A stretch of 64,000 nt of DNA. Origin: Linyphia triangularis (Eukaryota > Arthropoda > Arachnida > Araneae > Linyphiidae). Every line of letters begins with the position of its first letter. Position 1 is the stretch's first letter. Position numbers and translations under genes: made by a program. The notes under the pieces are model-generated. The model saw nothing but the letters and a program-made list of their open reading frames with translations, had not been told where the DNA came from and ran no database searches. The stretch spans positions 29,174,593 through 29,238,592 of the forward strand of contig OZ021731.1 in assembly GCA_963978545.1 (NCBI GenBank), read 5' to 3'. Positions 8,191 through 19,589 of the stretch are shown here, in pieces.

Positions 8191-11161
8191 CTCGGTCATC
8201 TTGGCGAACTATGTCCTCATAGTTTATATCTGAAGTTATCTGAAATAGAAAAACACAAGGAAAGCAATATGCACAGATACTATGATTGTCACATCTACGA
8301 TTGTTTTTGATTGGTGTCTCTTTGTGATGGCCAAAAAATTTTGCTCCCTGAGTGTAAACTTTAAATGTTCTGGGTTTTTTGCGTCTTTTCTTAAACTGTT
8401 TGAGGCTCTCCTTATTCATTGAGGTTTCTTCAGTCTTCTTATTTGCATCTGATAATGATCTCTTCTTTTTATGTTTTTCCTTGACATCCTTCTGTCCTTC
8501 TTTTTTGGTTTCATCTTGTTGAAGGTTCATTTTAATCTTTGAGATTTCTGCATTTTGAAGTTTCTTTCCATGCTGAATATGTTCAACGAGAATAGAATCT
8601 TCCTTCATTGCTCTAACTTGTTTAGTTATCTTCACATCCATTTCCTTTACTTCTTTTTGTCTGGAACATAATTCTCTCTTCACTTCAATGCTGTGATTTT
8701 TCTCCTTTAGCTGTCTTTTTAAGTTTGCTTCTTCTTCTAAACTTGTGACTGAGGGTTGCAAGAGCTTGACTTTATTAGCGGTAATGAACTCACATTTTCC
8801 ACGAGTTTGGCATCGTTGACCTAACTGTTCTTGTATTAACTTGGCTATTTTCAATTCATTTTTAAGATGGATAATTTCTTCTTTAGCAGATCCAATTTCC
8901 ATTTCACAACCTGCAATGTCTTCTCTGTATTTTTCAAGAATTTCAGTGGTTTCTGCCAGTTCCTTTAAATTTTCCGATTCTATTTCTTCAAGTTTAGCTT
9001 GTAATGCATCATTCTTAGCTTCCAGTTTAGAGTACTGTACTTTGAAAGTGGCACCTTCTGTATGCAACTGTAAGATTTCATCTTCACATTCTTTTATTTT
9101 ACTTTGAGCTTCGTTCAGTTTGCAAATAAATTCTTCCATTTCTCTCTTGAAATCTTCATCTCCTCTTGGTACAGCTTTTTTCGCTTCTATTTCAGGAAGT
9201 TTTTCTTTAAAAGGCGTACATTCTGTAAGTAAGCATGCCGCAATCCTACGCTTTTCACCAGGTGATTTCGCATATGCTACGGACTTTTCAATCTTCCTTT
9301 CGCCGCCAAGGTCTAATCTTTCTTCCGTTACACCAGTACGATGACTAGCGCTTCTGCATTCGGAAGGCGGAGCTACAAATTTCTCCTCTGCTCTGCTTCC
9401 TGATTGGCTGCCGCGGCTGTCGATCTTCTTCTCAACTGTCAGAACAGATTTGATTGACATCTTGCGGAGCGGTTCGCTTTTATTTTCTCCTTTGGCCTCG
9501 CCAGACTGGCGCCTGATAACTTGTAAATAAAAAACACGTGGATCCTCTCGGCTTGGATCTCGAAGCTGTCTGTAAAAGGATGGGTTTTCGAATTTTCCTA
9601 TAACGTCCATTCCAATTATTAATTCATTTGTGTGGTCTTTGATGACGTATATTTTTGCATTGACTGAATGAGTGTCGATTTTAATGTCAGTATGGAAATA
9701 TCCTAATGGTTGTACTTCTATATTACCTAACCCTTTTAGTAATATGTCATTTGTCATTAATTGGGGTGATCCTATTTTTATATACAAGTCCTCAGAAATG
9801 AAAGTGACTTGGCTCCCTGTATCATTAATAGCAACTATTTCATGATCAAATAATATTACCTTTGTGGTGCTTTTATTGTCAGTGTATGCACTAATTTTAT
9901 TGATTGGACTATTATAACTTTCATTTTCGGGATACATATTACTTTTATAATTAGGAAAATTACTAATTACAGCTCTATTTGCCTTCTTTTTTGGACAATA
10001 GGCCTGAACGTGCCCGATTTCATTACAATTAAAGCATTTAATACCTTGATTTTTAACTTCAAACTTATATTCATTAGGCCACTCTGTATTATCAACAATA
10101 CCATTATTTCTTTCCTTATAAAAATGGTTAGTATTGGTTTGAGCACGAACGAATGGACGTTCCTGTATATTTTCTCTAGACTGCCAGTGCTTCCTATTTT
10201 TTTCTTCATATTTATTTTCGCGAAATACCGTATTCTTTTTAAAATTATTTCTAGTTGAATCAAAGTCATCGAGTTTGTTGACCAAAATTTCCCTATTTTT
10301 TATTTTCGGAAGTTCGTCCATAAAGTGTTCTCGAATTTCTTTGGGTAATTTTCTTTTTATTTGATCTACTAGCATTAATTCTTTTAAATCTTCAAATGTT
10401 GTGACATCAAGTCCGCTCAACCATTCGGTTAGATAATTGTTTAGTTCAAAAGCAAAGTCTCTCCATGTCTGACATTGTTCTTTTTTATGGAATGAGAATT
10501 GTATTCTGAACTGTTCTGGGCTAAGTCGGTATCGTCTCAGCAAAATGCTCTTAATGTGGTCGTAATTATTCGCTAGTGTTTCCGGCTCACGTGTTATTAA
10601 GCTTGCTATGTCAAGTGGAAGCAATGTAATTAAATAATTTACCCAAGTATCTTTCGATATTTCTAGACGACTAATTTGTCTCTCAAATAGTGTCAAGTAG
10701 ATGCTTATGTCACTACCGTCAAACGGTTTCATATACTGTAATATATTTGGGCTTCTGCTTACTTCGTTTTCACGTGCGTTTGTTACAGTAGCGCCATGTT
10801 GGCGAACTTCTGCTTCTATGCGCAGTTTCGCTAACTCGAATTCTTTCGCCTCCCTATCTTTTGCTAACTCAAACTCTTTCGCTTCCCTATCTTTTGCTAA
10901 CTCAAACTCTTTCGCTTCCCTATCTTTTGCTAACTCAAACTCTTTCGCTTCCTTTTCTTCACGGTCATTTACAATTGTGTTTAACATATTTTTAACATAG
11001 TTTTCATCATAATCGGCGTGTTCTGTTATTAATTTACATAATTGAGCGATTTTTAGGTTAATGGGTTGTTCCAATCCCAGTTCATCTATTAAAGCGAGTA
11101 AGTCATTCTTTCGTGCTCTGGCAAGAAAAGCCATGTTAGTATAATCGAAAATTGTACTCAC
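8180..11161 (-). CDS. Gag-protease fused to a long coiled-coil domain
   Basis: This is an unbroken 993-residue frame. Residues ~1-400 are Gag: an N-terminal region starting MAFLARARKNDLL at residue 10 (a second plausible start), a four-fold 11-residue coiled-coil repeat, and a CCHC knuckle, CFNCNEIGHVQAYC. An aspartic protease follows with DTGSQVTF and ELIIGMDV (to ~residue 523). Instead of RT comes ~440 residues of low-hydrophobicity, Glu/Lys-rich heptad sequence (roughly 620-900) with a basic patch, FKKRRKKPRTFK. The last 17 residues (NYEDIVRQDDRVWR end) look retroelement-derived again. The middle resembles the stalk or tail of a cellular coiled-coil protein, perhaps a kinesin, but I cannot name it. 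An intron-free, stop-free insert suggests mRNA capture (inference). Confidence 0.75.
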   Translation of the reverse strand: MSTIFDYTNMAFLARARKNDLLALIDELGLEQPINLKIAQLCKLITEHADYDENYVKNMLNTIVNDREEKEAKEFELAKDREAKEFELAKDREAKEFELAKDREAKEFELAKLRIEAEVRQHGATVTNARENEVSRSPNILQYMKPFDGSDISIYLTLFERQISRLEISKDTWVNYLITLLPLDIASLITREPETLANNYDHIKSILLRRYRLSPEQFRIQFSFHKKEQCQTWRDFAFELNNYLTEWLSGLDVTTFEDLKELMLVDQIKRKLPKEIREHFMDELPKIKNREILVNKLDDFDSTRNNFKKNTVFRENKYEEKNRKHWQSRENIQERPFVRAQTNTNHFYKERNNGIVDNTEWPNEYKFEVKNQGIKCFNCNEIGHVQAYCPKKKANRAVISNFPNYKSNMYPENESYNSPINKISAYTDNKSTTKVILFDHEIVAINDTGSQVTFISEDLYIKIGSPQLMTNDILLKGLGNIEVQPLGYFHTDIKIDTHSVNAKIYVIKDHTNELIIGMDVIGKFENPSFYRQLRDPSREDPRVFYLQVIRRQSGEAKGENKSEPLRKMSIKSVLTVEKKIDSRGSQSGSRAEEKFVAPPSECRSASHRTGVTEERLDLGGERKIEKSVAYAKSPGEKRRIAACLLTECTPFKEKLPEIEAKKAVPRGDEDFKREMEEFICKLNEAQSKIKECEDEILQLHTEGATFKVQYSKLEAKNDALQAKLEEIESENLKELAETTEILEKYREDIAGCEMEIGSAKEEIIHLKNELKIAKLIQEQLGQRCQTRGKCEFITANKVKLLQPSVTSLEEEANLKRQLKEKNHSIEVKRELCSRQKEVKEMDVKITKQVRAMKEDSILVEHIQHGKKLQNAEISKIKMNLQQDETKKEGQKDVKEKHKKKRSLSDANKKTEETSMNKESLKQFKKRRKKPRTFKVYTQGAKFFGHHKETPIKNNRRCDNHSICAYCFPCVFLFQITSDINYEDIVRQDDRVWR
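10829..10957 (-). repeat. 33-bp tandem repeat in gag (four units)
   Basis: Four consecutive units encode EAKEFELAKDR-like 11-residue repeats; the leftmost three on the minus-strand protein are almost identical. The unit length (11 residues, three helical turns) suits a coiled coil. An analogous nine-residue repeat sits at the same place in the gag of the Gypsy element at 47070-54232. Confidence 0.8.
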
Positions 11162-11284
11162 AGTTTTTCTGTTGACTTGTTACCTCGACTTGTGACAGTC
11201 AGTGCCTATGTTTCGTTATGGTCTCCCAGTTCTTGCTGGTCCCCTCCTTAATGATGTTGACCTCTTGTATTTGACACGAATTTT

Positions 11285-11617
11285 CTTGGCTTCGACGGCG
11301 GTGTTCCAATGCTTGTTGCTTCCGCTAAACAATCCTCTTCGTCGGCGCTGACTTCGCTTTTCCGACGTGGTGGTTTCGCTTTCCGATGAGACGTGATTTC
11401 ACTTTCCGGTCACTGTGCTAGCTGCTCCACTTCTCAGTGATGTCGACTTCTTTTATTCGATGAGCAGTTTCTTGGCTTCGTTAGCGGTGTTCCAATGCTT
11501 GTTGTTTCCGCTAGGCAATCCTCTTCGTCGGCGCTGACTTCGCTTTTCCAACGTGGTAGTTTCGCTTTCCGGTGAGACGTGGTTTCCCTTTCCGGTCACT
11601 GCGCTGTTATGCCGTTT
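11285..11617 (-). repeat. 186-bp tandem duplication in the element leader
   Basis: CTTGGCTTCG starts at 11285 and again at 11471. The following ~145 bases, including GCGCTGACTTCGCTTTTCC, match closely, so the leader carries a 186-bp unit about 1.8 times. The duplicated region is GC-richer than its surroundings and could influence packaging or translation, which I cannot show. Confidence 0.75.
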
Positions 11618-11788
11618 ACACTGCTAGGTGATACGACGGCTTATACTCCGATCCCCGGTTCACTGCTGGGTGACTACGGTGCTGTTCGGTTTCATTTGTA
11701 CTCGTATCTCGTACTTCTGGTTTGCCCTTACACGTTCTGCCGTTTGGTTCTTAACGTAACGTTCTGACGCCTACTCAGTTCGTGATGC

Positions 11789-11798
11789 CGAGCCCCCA
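11789..11798 (-). other. Primer-binding site, tRNA-Pro type
   Basis: The + strand CGAGCCCCCA reads TGGGGGCTCG on the minus strand and lies directly against the LTR edge at 11799. The first ten bases equal the well-known tRNA-Pro primer site; the match ends there. The same ten bases occur at 388-397 and 349-358 in the neighbouring element. Confidence 0.65.
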
Positions 11799-12028
11799 TG
11801 TGGGAGTAGACGATCAGAGAAGGGACACTTGCTGAGTGTAGAATCCAGCTTTAATGAATCCTTACTGCCTCTTATCTTATACTACATTAGGCACAAGCGC
11901 CTTTCTTACGTATATTCACATCGAGAATGTTCAGTGATCTGTCTCTCTCATCAGAATGAGGAATACCTCCCTCTGCCGCTAGGAGTCGCCACGAGGGGTT
12001 CTCTAGTGGTGCGCCCCCTATCTCCACA
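11799..12028 (-). mobile_element. Right (5') LTR of the Gypsy-type element, complete
   Basis: This 230-bp LTR begins TGTGGGAGTAGAC and ends CTATCTCCACA, so both strands show TG...CA. It touches the PBS at 11798. The flank to the right (TATATTAG) does not match the sequence left of 7901, which fits a rearranged left end rather than a simple insertion. Confidence 0.8.
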
Positions 12029-13163
12029 TATATTAGAACAAAGCACAACTGTCGCATATCAATTGTGTAAGGCGGATAGACTCTTTCACACGCGATTTTC
12101 CCCTTTTCAACGCTCGGGTGCGTGCGATATTGCAGATCGTAAGCTACCGCAACTCGAATAATCTCCTTCAGCTGGCGACAAGCAATTTACTCCACATCTG
12201 TCGACTAACGGACTTGAACGAGCGTTCGCTCATGCATTCAATGTCCGGCATAACATATGAAATGCGATAAAGTAAAGGACACATTATGTATTCAATATTC
12301 GCATATTGGTCAAAGCTAAAAAAAAAAAATTCTATCAGGATCTTTTCACTAGAAACCTAATCCCCACACCTGCTCGCTCATTCAACTATCATGGTTGAAA
12401 GCATTTATACAGTGGGAACAAACTCTTTACTTGATATCGGAAAAAATAACACGTATTACACATTTCATGAAACGCTACACATATCAGCTGTCTCATATTA
12501 AAAATTCGAGCTGGATGGAACAACGGACGCTGTATATCGAAACGGTCCACTTCATAAAAGCCCACACACTTTTATTCGACATCTGCATCGTAGAATTATA
12601 AAACCGTCACACAACGTACATATCGATTCGATATATTAAACATCGAAGCTAGATGAAATAACAGACTGAACATATCAGAATCGCTTATTCAATAAAAAAA
12701 AAAAAGAAGAAAGAAAACGTTGGACTTGGTACATTAACGGAAAATAACGAACATGCATATCGCTTATTTCATAAAACCCCTCCAAACATTTATTCCACAG
12801 CTGTATCACATTAAAAAACTCCCAACTTGACAAACACTACATATTGAAAATAGCTTATAGCATTCAAAACACAATTGATAGCAACACACAGTTCGAAGCA
12901 CTGGCGCGTGCCACGTGGACAGTCCACGCTGGGTGTGGTCTCCCTTCCCGCACTTCACTGCACTGGTCTGGAGTCCCTCACTGCGCGCAACGGAGACTTG
13001 ACAGCGCACTTGACAGCTCGCTTGAAGTGTGCTGGAAAACTTCACTACTATACTACTAATGACTGTGTTTAGTTTCTATGAAGCAAATCCTAAACGCCAA
13101 CCAAACCTAAAATGTCTCGAATTGCTGGTCCCTCCGCGTGAAAAAGGCCTCGAGTGCGAAGGG
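12029..13163. other. No gene seen; degenerate repeats
   Basis: Between about 12395 and 12860 several phrases recur in diverged form at roughly 110-130-bp spacing (CATTTCATGAAA / CACTTCATAAAAGC / TTATTTCATAAAACC, and CATATTAAAAATTCGAGCTGG / CACATTAAAAAACTCC). This looks like an old tandem array. Short open frames there show no protein-like pattern. Confidence 0.4.
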
Positions 13164-14105
13164 TTAAAATGTTTTTGTGCACATGTCACAAGAATGAGGC
13201 TTTTCACTAGTGGGAGTGAGGAGGTGATTTGAGAGATCATTCTCTCTTGAATACATTTTGGTGTACATCTAACAAGAATGTGGCTTTTCTCCAGTGTGAG
13301 TGAGAAAGTGTCTTTTGAGGTCACTTTTTTGTGAAAATGTTTTTGTACATATGTCGCAAGAATGGGGCTTTTCACCAGTGTGAGTGAAGATGTGTCTTTT
13401 GAGATGACTCTTTACTGAAAAAGTTTTTGTGCACATGTCACAAGAATGGGGCTTTTCACCAGTGTGAGTGAGGAGGTGATTTAAGAGATCCTTCCTTCTT
13501 GAATACATTTTGGAGCACATGTCACAAGAATGGGGCTTTTCACCAGTGTGAGTGAGCAGGTGTGTTTTGAGATCACACTTTAGTGAAAATGATTTGGGGC
13601 ACATCACACAAGAATGTGGCTTTTCTCCAGTGTGAGTGAAAACATGATTTTTTAGGTGACTCTTGAGTGAAAATGATTTGGAGCACATCTCACAAGAATG
13701 TGGCTTTTCTCCAGTGTGAGTGAGAAGGTGATTTTTTAGGTCACTCTTGAGTGAAAATGATTTGGAGCACACCACACAAGAATGGGGCTTTTCACCAGTG
13801 TGAGTGAGCTGTAAGTGTCTTTTGAGGTTACTCTTTTGTGAAAATGATTTGGAGCACATCTCACAAAAATGTGGCTTTTCTCCTGTGTGAGTGAGAAGGT
13901 GCTTTTTTAGGCCACTCTTTCCTGAAAATGTTTTTGTACACATGTCACAAGAATAAGGCTTTTCACTAGTGTGAACAAGGAGGTGATTAGAGATATCATT
14001 TTCTATTGAATACATTTTGGGGCACATCTAACAAGAATAGGGCTTTTCACCAGTATTTTCTAAGATCACACTTTTGTAGACTGACTCTTTTCGCAAGTAG
14101 AAGTA
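13164..14105 (-). pseudogene. C2H2 zinc-finger array, decayed at both ends
   Basis: Nine consecutive 28-residue finger units (one has an extra residue) lie between two in-frame TAG codons at 14028-14030 and 13269-13271. Each has CxxC, a phenylalanine or tyrosine, a central leucine, HxxxH and the linker TGEKP or TSEKP. Upstream of the first TAG a TGEKP linker survives but the finger before it is deleted. Downstream of the second TAG one more finger is readable with LTPT for LTHT, and the next finger ends in TAA at 13164-13166. There is no KRAB, BTB or ZAD domain, ATG context or exon structure. An intact sub-array could still be translated, but the simplest reading is a pseudogene. Confidence 0.8.
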
Positions 14106-15742
14106 ACTGAAACCTTGCTTTAGAAGATACCACACACAGTGGACATTCTAATGGAATATTCTCTCATTGATTAAATAATGTCAGAATGACATATTTGTAT
14201 GTTTTGTTCATTTTACCAACAAGCAGTTGACCATTGTTAATTTTAAGAAATAATCCAAAGGTTATCAAGGAACTCAACTTCCATCAAAAACTTGTTTGGT
14301 GTATTCCCTTTCCTGCAATTAAGTTTAGATCAATATTAGTTTGATAAGGAGAACCATTAACAAGCTTCAATTAATCAAAGAAACATGTATCGGAAATTAA
14401 CAAAATGCAACTTTAAAACCTGATATCAAATTTAAACTTTTATTTTTATTTTCTGCTATGAGTACCACAAATCATATTTCAGCTTCTAAGATTTTGTTGC
14501 TTTGCTACAGTGTCAGTACCAATACTATAGCATCCTTAAATAGTATTTATACGATTTGAGGAGAGGAGGGGGGGGGGAGGAGAGATCGAGGCCTCGTTGG
14601 TGAAATGTGGGCAAGGCATTCCTAACTATATTATTGGAAAAATTATTGATTACGAATTTATTTTGCTAATAATTGTAATCAATTAACAATATAATGATCA
14701 ATTAACTAATAATTAGTTTCTAAAAATAAGCAAGTGCAGCCAAGAAAACCTATTAAATAAATTCATGCAAACTCTAACTGAAGTGAATTTAATTTTCTTT
14801 TTGTTGAATTATGCGTTGAAGTTTAAAATCTTGCTGGACCTCTATTAACTGCTCATTTACTGCACAAATTGTTTAGCTTATAGCATGTTTTTAAAACATT
14901 TAAGTTTAATATGCCACAATTATTCCAAAAGAAGAAATTTCCACTTAAAATTAGCAATTTAATATAATTTAAATTAAAAAGAGTACTTGACAAACAATTT
15001 TTTAAAATTATTTCTAAAAATGTATTTTCCATATATTTGCACATTATTTTCATTTGATGTTAAAACACAATAGAAACATTTTTTAGCGCAAATGAACGGG
15101 AATCTGAATCGGGCTGTTTACTTACTAGTACACTATTGCATTAAAAAGGAAACATATTTCCAGACATTTTATTACAAAAGGGAATATTAAACAAGTTTTA
15201 AAATATTTGTCTAGTCAAATCTAATATATTTTAAACAATTAAAGCCCTATTTTGGAAATTTTTCATCGTTTACTATATACTTAAAGTTGTTTCAAATGAC
15301 AGAATAGTTCTGAATCCAAGACAGGAAAGTTACATTAATTGTTTAGATATGATGCAACTTGTTACAAATTAAGATTACAATTGAAATTCTTTTTTAGTTA
15401 GCATTCATCAAAGCTAAAATTTAAAAACAAATAGTCTCATACTTGAAAAATAAATTAAAATCATCCAAGTAATTTCTGAGTTATTCAATCTTTAATGTTT
15501 CAAGTGGATCTAAAGACAGACACACAAATGAATATCAAAGTAGTCCAAAAATGTACACACATATGTATAAAAAATCAAGCAAAAATTGAAGAATTCAAAA
15601 AACAAGCAAGACGGTTCAGATTATTCTGAAAGTTGCACTCCAATCTTCTATCTTAATGCAAAGGGCGCAGAGAGTTTTTTAAGAAGATTAGGTAAGAATT
15701 TTAGGAATAAAACCAAGAATTTCAGGAACATTTGAAAGATAA
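14106..15742. other. No gene seen, AT-rich
   Basis: The stretch is long and AT-rich with a polypurine G-run near 14566-14580. From 15660 to 15742 it repeats AATTTTAGG(A/G)ATAA-like phrases that lead into the 1857-bp repeat. I see no coding, RNA or transposon signature. Confidence 0.5.
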
Positions 15743-17599
15743 TTTTTAAAAATTTTAGGGGTAATTCCAATAATTTTAGGGATAATTCTAAAAAATTTAG
15801 AGATAGTATTTCTTTTAAAGTTAACATAGGCTCATAACACAAACACTCATCTCAAAGCATGATTCAACACCAGCACAAAATTGAGCCTCAAACTTTTCAG
15901 CAAAGCAACAGTTATATAATCAAACAATTTTAATATTTTTAAGTTAAACCCACATTTAATTTTTAAGAAACATTAAAAGTACTTCAAAAAGAATATTTTC
16001 AACTTTAAACTCAAAGTAACATGAGTTTGGCTACAGTTAAATTTTTAAAATGTCCATTAACAATTAAATTATAAAATGTCAATAATTAAAATTTCAGAAA
16101 AGATTTTCTTCCCTGGTTTTTTTTGCGGGTTTTGGAGAAAAATCAGAGAATTTTTGAGGTTTTTTAATTTCTTTTAAAAATTATCGATAAATTTAAGTAT
16201 AAATTTAGGGATTTTAGGGAGAAACAAAAATTTAAGGAATATTAGGGGAAATGCGCTCGCTGTTAATGAGAAATAGAAAATTTTAGAAACAAGACAATTT
16301 TGTTTTCTGAATATATTAATTATAGTATAAAATCCAATAATTTTTGTAGTTGTATTTAGAATAGCTACTTTCTCTGGATATTGAGTACCTCTGAAGGTTA
16401 CAAATTTGAATTCACAAAATCGAGATTAGATCTAAGATAAGAAAATAGTATCCATGATAACTCGTGATTGGTCGCAAAAGACAGAGAAATATGATGTCAT
16501 CTGGAGCAATTGCATTTGGCTAAAAGAGAAATTTATGCTTAAGTGAGACATTCACATCTTAGTAATAGTCACTTCAACTCGAATGCAACATTCTGTTTCT
16601 TTAGGAAATGAACACAACTTTTTTAGATGTTAGCAACACACCTTGAACCAATTAATCCTAAAGTTAAATATGTGAAGAATCGCCACCTTCATATGTTACA
16701 AGAATCGTCAACTTCACAAGTTACAAGAATCGTCAACTTAATTTTAGCCTAGATCTTGATCTCGGTAGGTTTTGTCACAGTAGTACAGTTTTCTTTTTTC
16801 AAATTGAAAAAACAACTGTAGATATTAAAAAAAACCAACCTAATAATCAATTTAAAAGGTAAATTCATCATAAAAGGACTCGTATTAATCAGAATGTAAA
16901 TGCTAGTAAATTATTTAATTTACCTCTAAAACAAAGTCAAGCAAAGTTACCAAATTTTCCAAGCAGAATGGAACTTGCAAATGTAGCATCAAACTTTTAG
17001 AGAAAAGATTATATTATTTGAGTATAGAAATTGACAATCATCATCAATAGGCGTTATTTGATCGTTTTTCTTGATGTGCATGTACAAAAATATTAGTCAA
17101 TATTTAGATGCTCTGAAGCTTACTGGTTTTGAATCACAACAACACTGAATAATTTGCAAAGTTGAACAGCGTAAATAAAAAATACCACAATGCATAGAAT
17201 ATATTTATATGATTAAAATTCTGACGATCTTTGTGGCTGTTATTTATTATTCAACTTGTTATATTTAAAGGGAGACAAATTTTAAAATAGAAGTGTCAAT
17301 ACAACTCAGCATAACTCATAAACTTCAACACGTTTATTGTTATTTTGAATTCGAAAATGTGTTATATTCACTGATAGTTAAATTTGAATTCTTTTCCTTC
17401 TATAAAGTGAATTATGTCTAGAAAAAAAGTAGATAGTAGAATTCTCAAATTGATTAAACGTTCTGTTCTATTGCGACATCGTTGTATGTTTTTCATTTGT
17501 GGCGCAAATGCAAGAAATCAGGTAGTTATTTCGATTATTTAGTTGTGCTTTGCTGTGTTTGTGCTTTCAAACTACAGACCAAAAGAGTCTATTCCTGGT
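15743..17599 (+). repeat. Direct repeat copy A (1857 bp) carrying NAT10-like exon 1
   Basis: The segment recurs at 32608-34464 at a constant offset of 16865, so there is no net insertion or deletion. Every part I compared line by line was identical. It begins TTTTTAAAAATTTTAGGGG and ends GAGTCTATTCCTGGT. It has no terminal inverted repeats, poly(A) tail or target-site duplication. It holds about 1.67 kb upstream of the NAT10-like ATG, the first coding exon, and 78 bases of intron 1. Confidence 0.9.
17414..17521 (+). CDS. NAT10-like: NAT10-like first coding exon, upstream duplicate (exon 1A)
   Basis: The 36 codons run from ATG to CAG and are followed by a GTAGTT donor. The start, MSRKKVDSRI, matches the conserved N-terminus of NAT10/Kre33 proteins, and the exon ends RNQ where the family has a KDQ-type end. 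It is identical to exon 1B (34279-34386). A transcript starting here could splice straight to exon 2 (37819) in frame and give the same protein, since exon 1B has no splice acceptor. Whether it is used, or is a false duplication in the assembly, cannot be judged from sequence. Confidence 0.7.
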
Positions 17600-19203
17600 G
17601 GAAGGAGTTCCGCATAAGGGCGATGGGGCAACCCTAGTAGTAGTTGGCGCAGCCACGATGCTACCGCTCGCCTAAAGGTTCGCCAAACGGGTTTCTCCCT
17701 TTCGCTTCATTCCCTAAAATACGGAGATAGGGGAAAAGGCGTTGAAAGAGCAATAGCTGTGTGTAGAGACCGATTGCTTGCAGTTCGATGTTGTAGGCAG
17801 TTGAATATTTGGGGGGGGGGGAGAGGGGGGATGCCAGTTATTTTGCCTTTACCCTTGTTTTTTTTAAAAAATTGTTTGTATTTTGGAGTTGTGGCGGGCA
17901 AAACTCCGGAAGAATAGTTAACCCACTTGACTTAACAAGGCCGTCACTTAGAATTTCGATTGGGGAGGGAGGGGGGAGCGTTAGTATTACTTTTACCGAT
18001 TAAAATCAAGGGAAGTCCGGTGGAAATATAGAAAATTGCAATTAAGGTGTTAATAAATTATTAATTTTGTATTTATTGACATAAAATAATTTTTAATTAA
18101 CACATAACTGTTATTATTTAATGCATAATTAATAGTTATTTAATTATTAATGAATGCATAACTAATTGTGTGTGTGTTAATGGATTGTTTATTTAATTGT
18201 GAATTATTATTAATGTGTACTTAATTTTAATTACTTTTACATTACTGTCTAAAACTTTTTTAATATTTATTGGCATTTTTATATAATGTCATATTTTAAG
18301 TAAATTCCTGTCACATTTTAATTAAAGTTCCATCAAATGCATTTAATTTTTCAAGGGTTTTTTTGCGGTAGAGGGGGAGGCATTTACTACTTGCAGATAG
18401 AATGCATTACCACGATCGTAAATCAATTCAGTGACTTGACTAATACATGGGCTTCATTGCAATACAATTTTTTTTTTAATTTTCAGATTATAGTTTTGAA
18501 GAAAGTAATTAAATGTGTGAAATTGGATGAGGAAATTGCACTTCAACACGTTTTGAAATAAATTAAAAGTATTGACTTATTGATCAAATAGGTGACTCGA
18601 ATTTAGAATTGTAAAAATGTTGATCAAACAAATTCTGGAAAAATTCTTGGTAAAATTCCGGTGGATTCTTTTTATTGCCGAAAATTAACTTCGCGAAGTA
18701 CTGCGATAAAGACAAAGAATAAAGACATAGTCAGGACCATTTAAGAAACATGCACTTTCACTCCTTTCCGTCTGGCTTACGAAAAATAAAGAACTGTGGA
18801 AGAAATGCCCCCCCCCCCCCCACACACACACACTTATTAACTAACATCCAATTCCCACTTCGAAAAATCATGGATTAATTGTCGCCTTAACCATCCATGT
18901 CGTCGATTCAATCTCCACCTCCCCGCAAATAGTCTTGTCGGCGCTCGTGGACAGTATAACTGCATTTCAAAAGACAATTATTAAAAACGTTTTGTTAATT
19001 TTTAAATACTTTTTAGCACATTTTCGTTATGAAAAAAGAAAGGATGATTTTACTTTTTCTTGAAAAGTATATTAATAGCAAAATTTAAGGTTGGAAATTA
19101 CTTTTTTAAAAATATTTACTTCCGAGTACATATTTTTTACTAAAACTGTTGTATTTAATGAAAGACAATAAATCCTTCTGTATTGTTATAAAATATGGGC
19201 TTA
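17600..19203. other. No gene seen; simple repeats
   Basis: A GC-richer block (17600-18010) holds G-runs near 17811 and 17965. A C15 run followed by (CA)n lies near 18807-18834. The rest is AT-rich, with repeated TTAATTATTAATG-type phrases at 18040-18230. I see no coding or transposon ends. Confidence 0.45.
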
Positions 19204-19589
19204 AAAGCATTAAGCTGTGGGTGCTTTTTTAGCAAAATGCTTAAGAACTTTCTGAAATGCTAAAATCAGATAGTGTGGTTTAGCAGCTCTTTTGCTAAAA
19301 CATTTTGACACAAAATGTACAAAATTGTCATTTTTGTTATTCCAAAGTTAGTCATCGACCTAAAAGAACAAGTAATCTAAATGGTGATCAGTATTTTTCT
19401 TGTTGATAATGGTATAAAATAGCTTTTATATTTAAAGTTAATAATAATTTTATAGTAAAAAGGTGTTATATTGTATTAAATTAAACATCCCGAGTGAGGA
19501 ACTCATAATCATTTTAGCAAAATGCTAAAATGAAAATTGTGATTTCAGCTTTTTTGCTAAAGAAATTATGTACCCCGGCTCTAACATGG
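19204..19589 (+). mobile_element. MITE, old copy of the family at 63277-63657
   Basis: The sequence aligns over its whole ~385 bp with the reverse complement of 63277-63657. Shared blocks include ATTAAGCTGTGG, CATTTTTGTTAT, GTTAGTCATCGAC, GGTATAAAATAGCTTT and TGTGATTTCAGCTTTTTTGC. The termini are degraded and no target-site duplication is left, so this insertion is older than its partner. Confidence 0.7.

Larger units (their letters stand above)
8054..12028 (-). mobile_element. Gypsy-type LTR element lacking RT and integrase and carrying an extra coiled-coil segment
   Basis: In minus-strand order it has a complete 230-bp 5' LTR (11799-12028), a tRNA-Pro type PBS (11789-11798), a ~630-bp leader, one 993-codon ORF and the 3' LTR ending at 8190. 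Reverse transcriptase, RNase H and integrase are absent. The leader is long and partly duplicated. The ORF's last codons and its TAG stop run into the 3' LTR. The element would need enzymes from a relative to transpose. Confidence 0.8.

Noticed and set aside
8180..11161. Whole 993-codon frame as an ordinary host gene
   Set aside because: Gag, CCHC knuckle and retroviral-type protease, flanked by LTRs and a PBS, show it belongs to a retroelement.
15743..17599. The 1857-bp repeat as a transposon family
   Set aside because: It has no terminal repeats, tail or target duplication and contains a conserved host exon with a splice donor, so a segmental duplication or assembly duplication is more likely.
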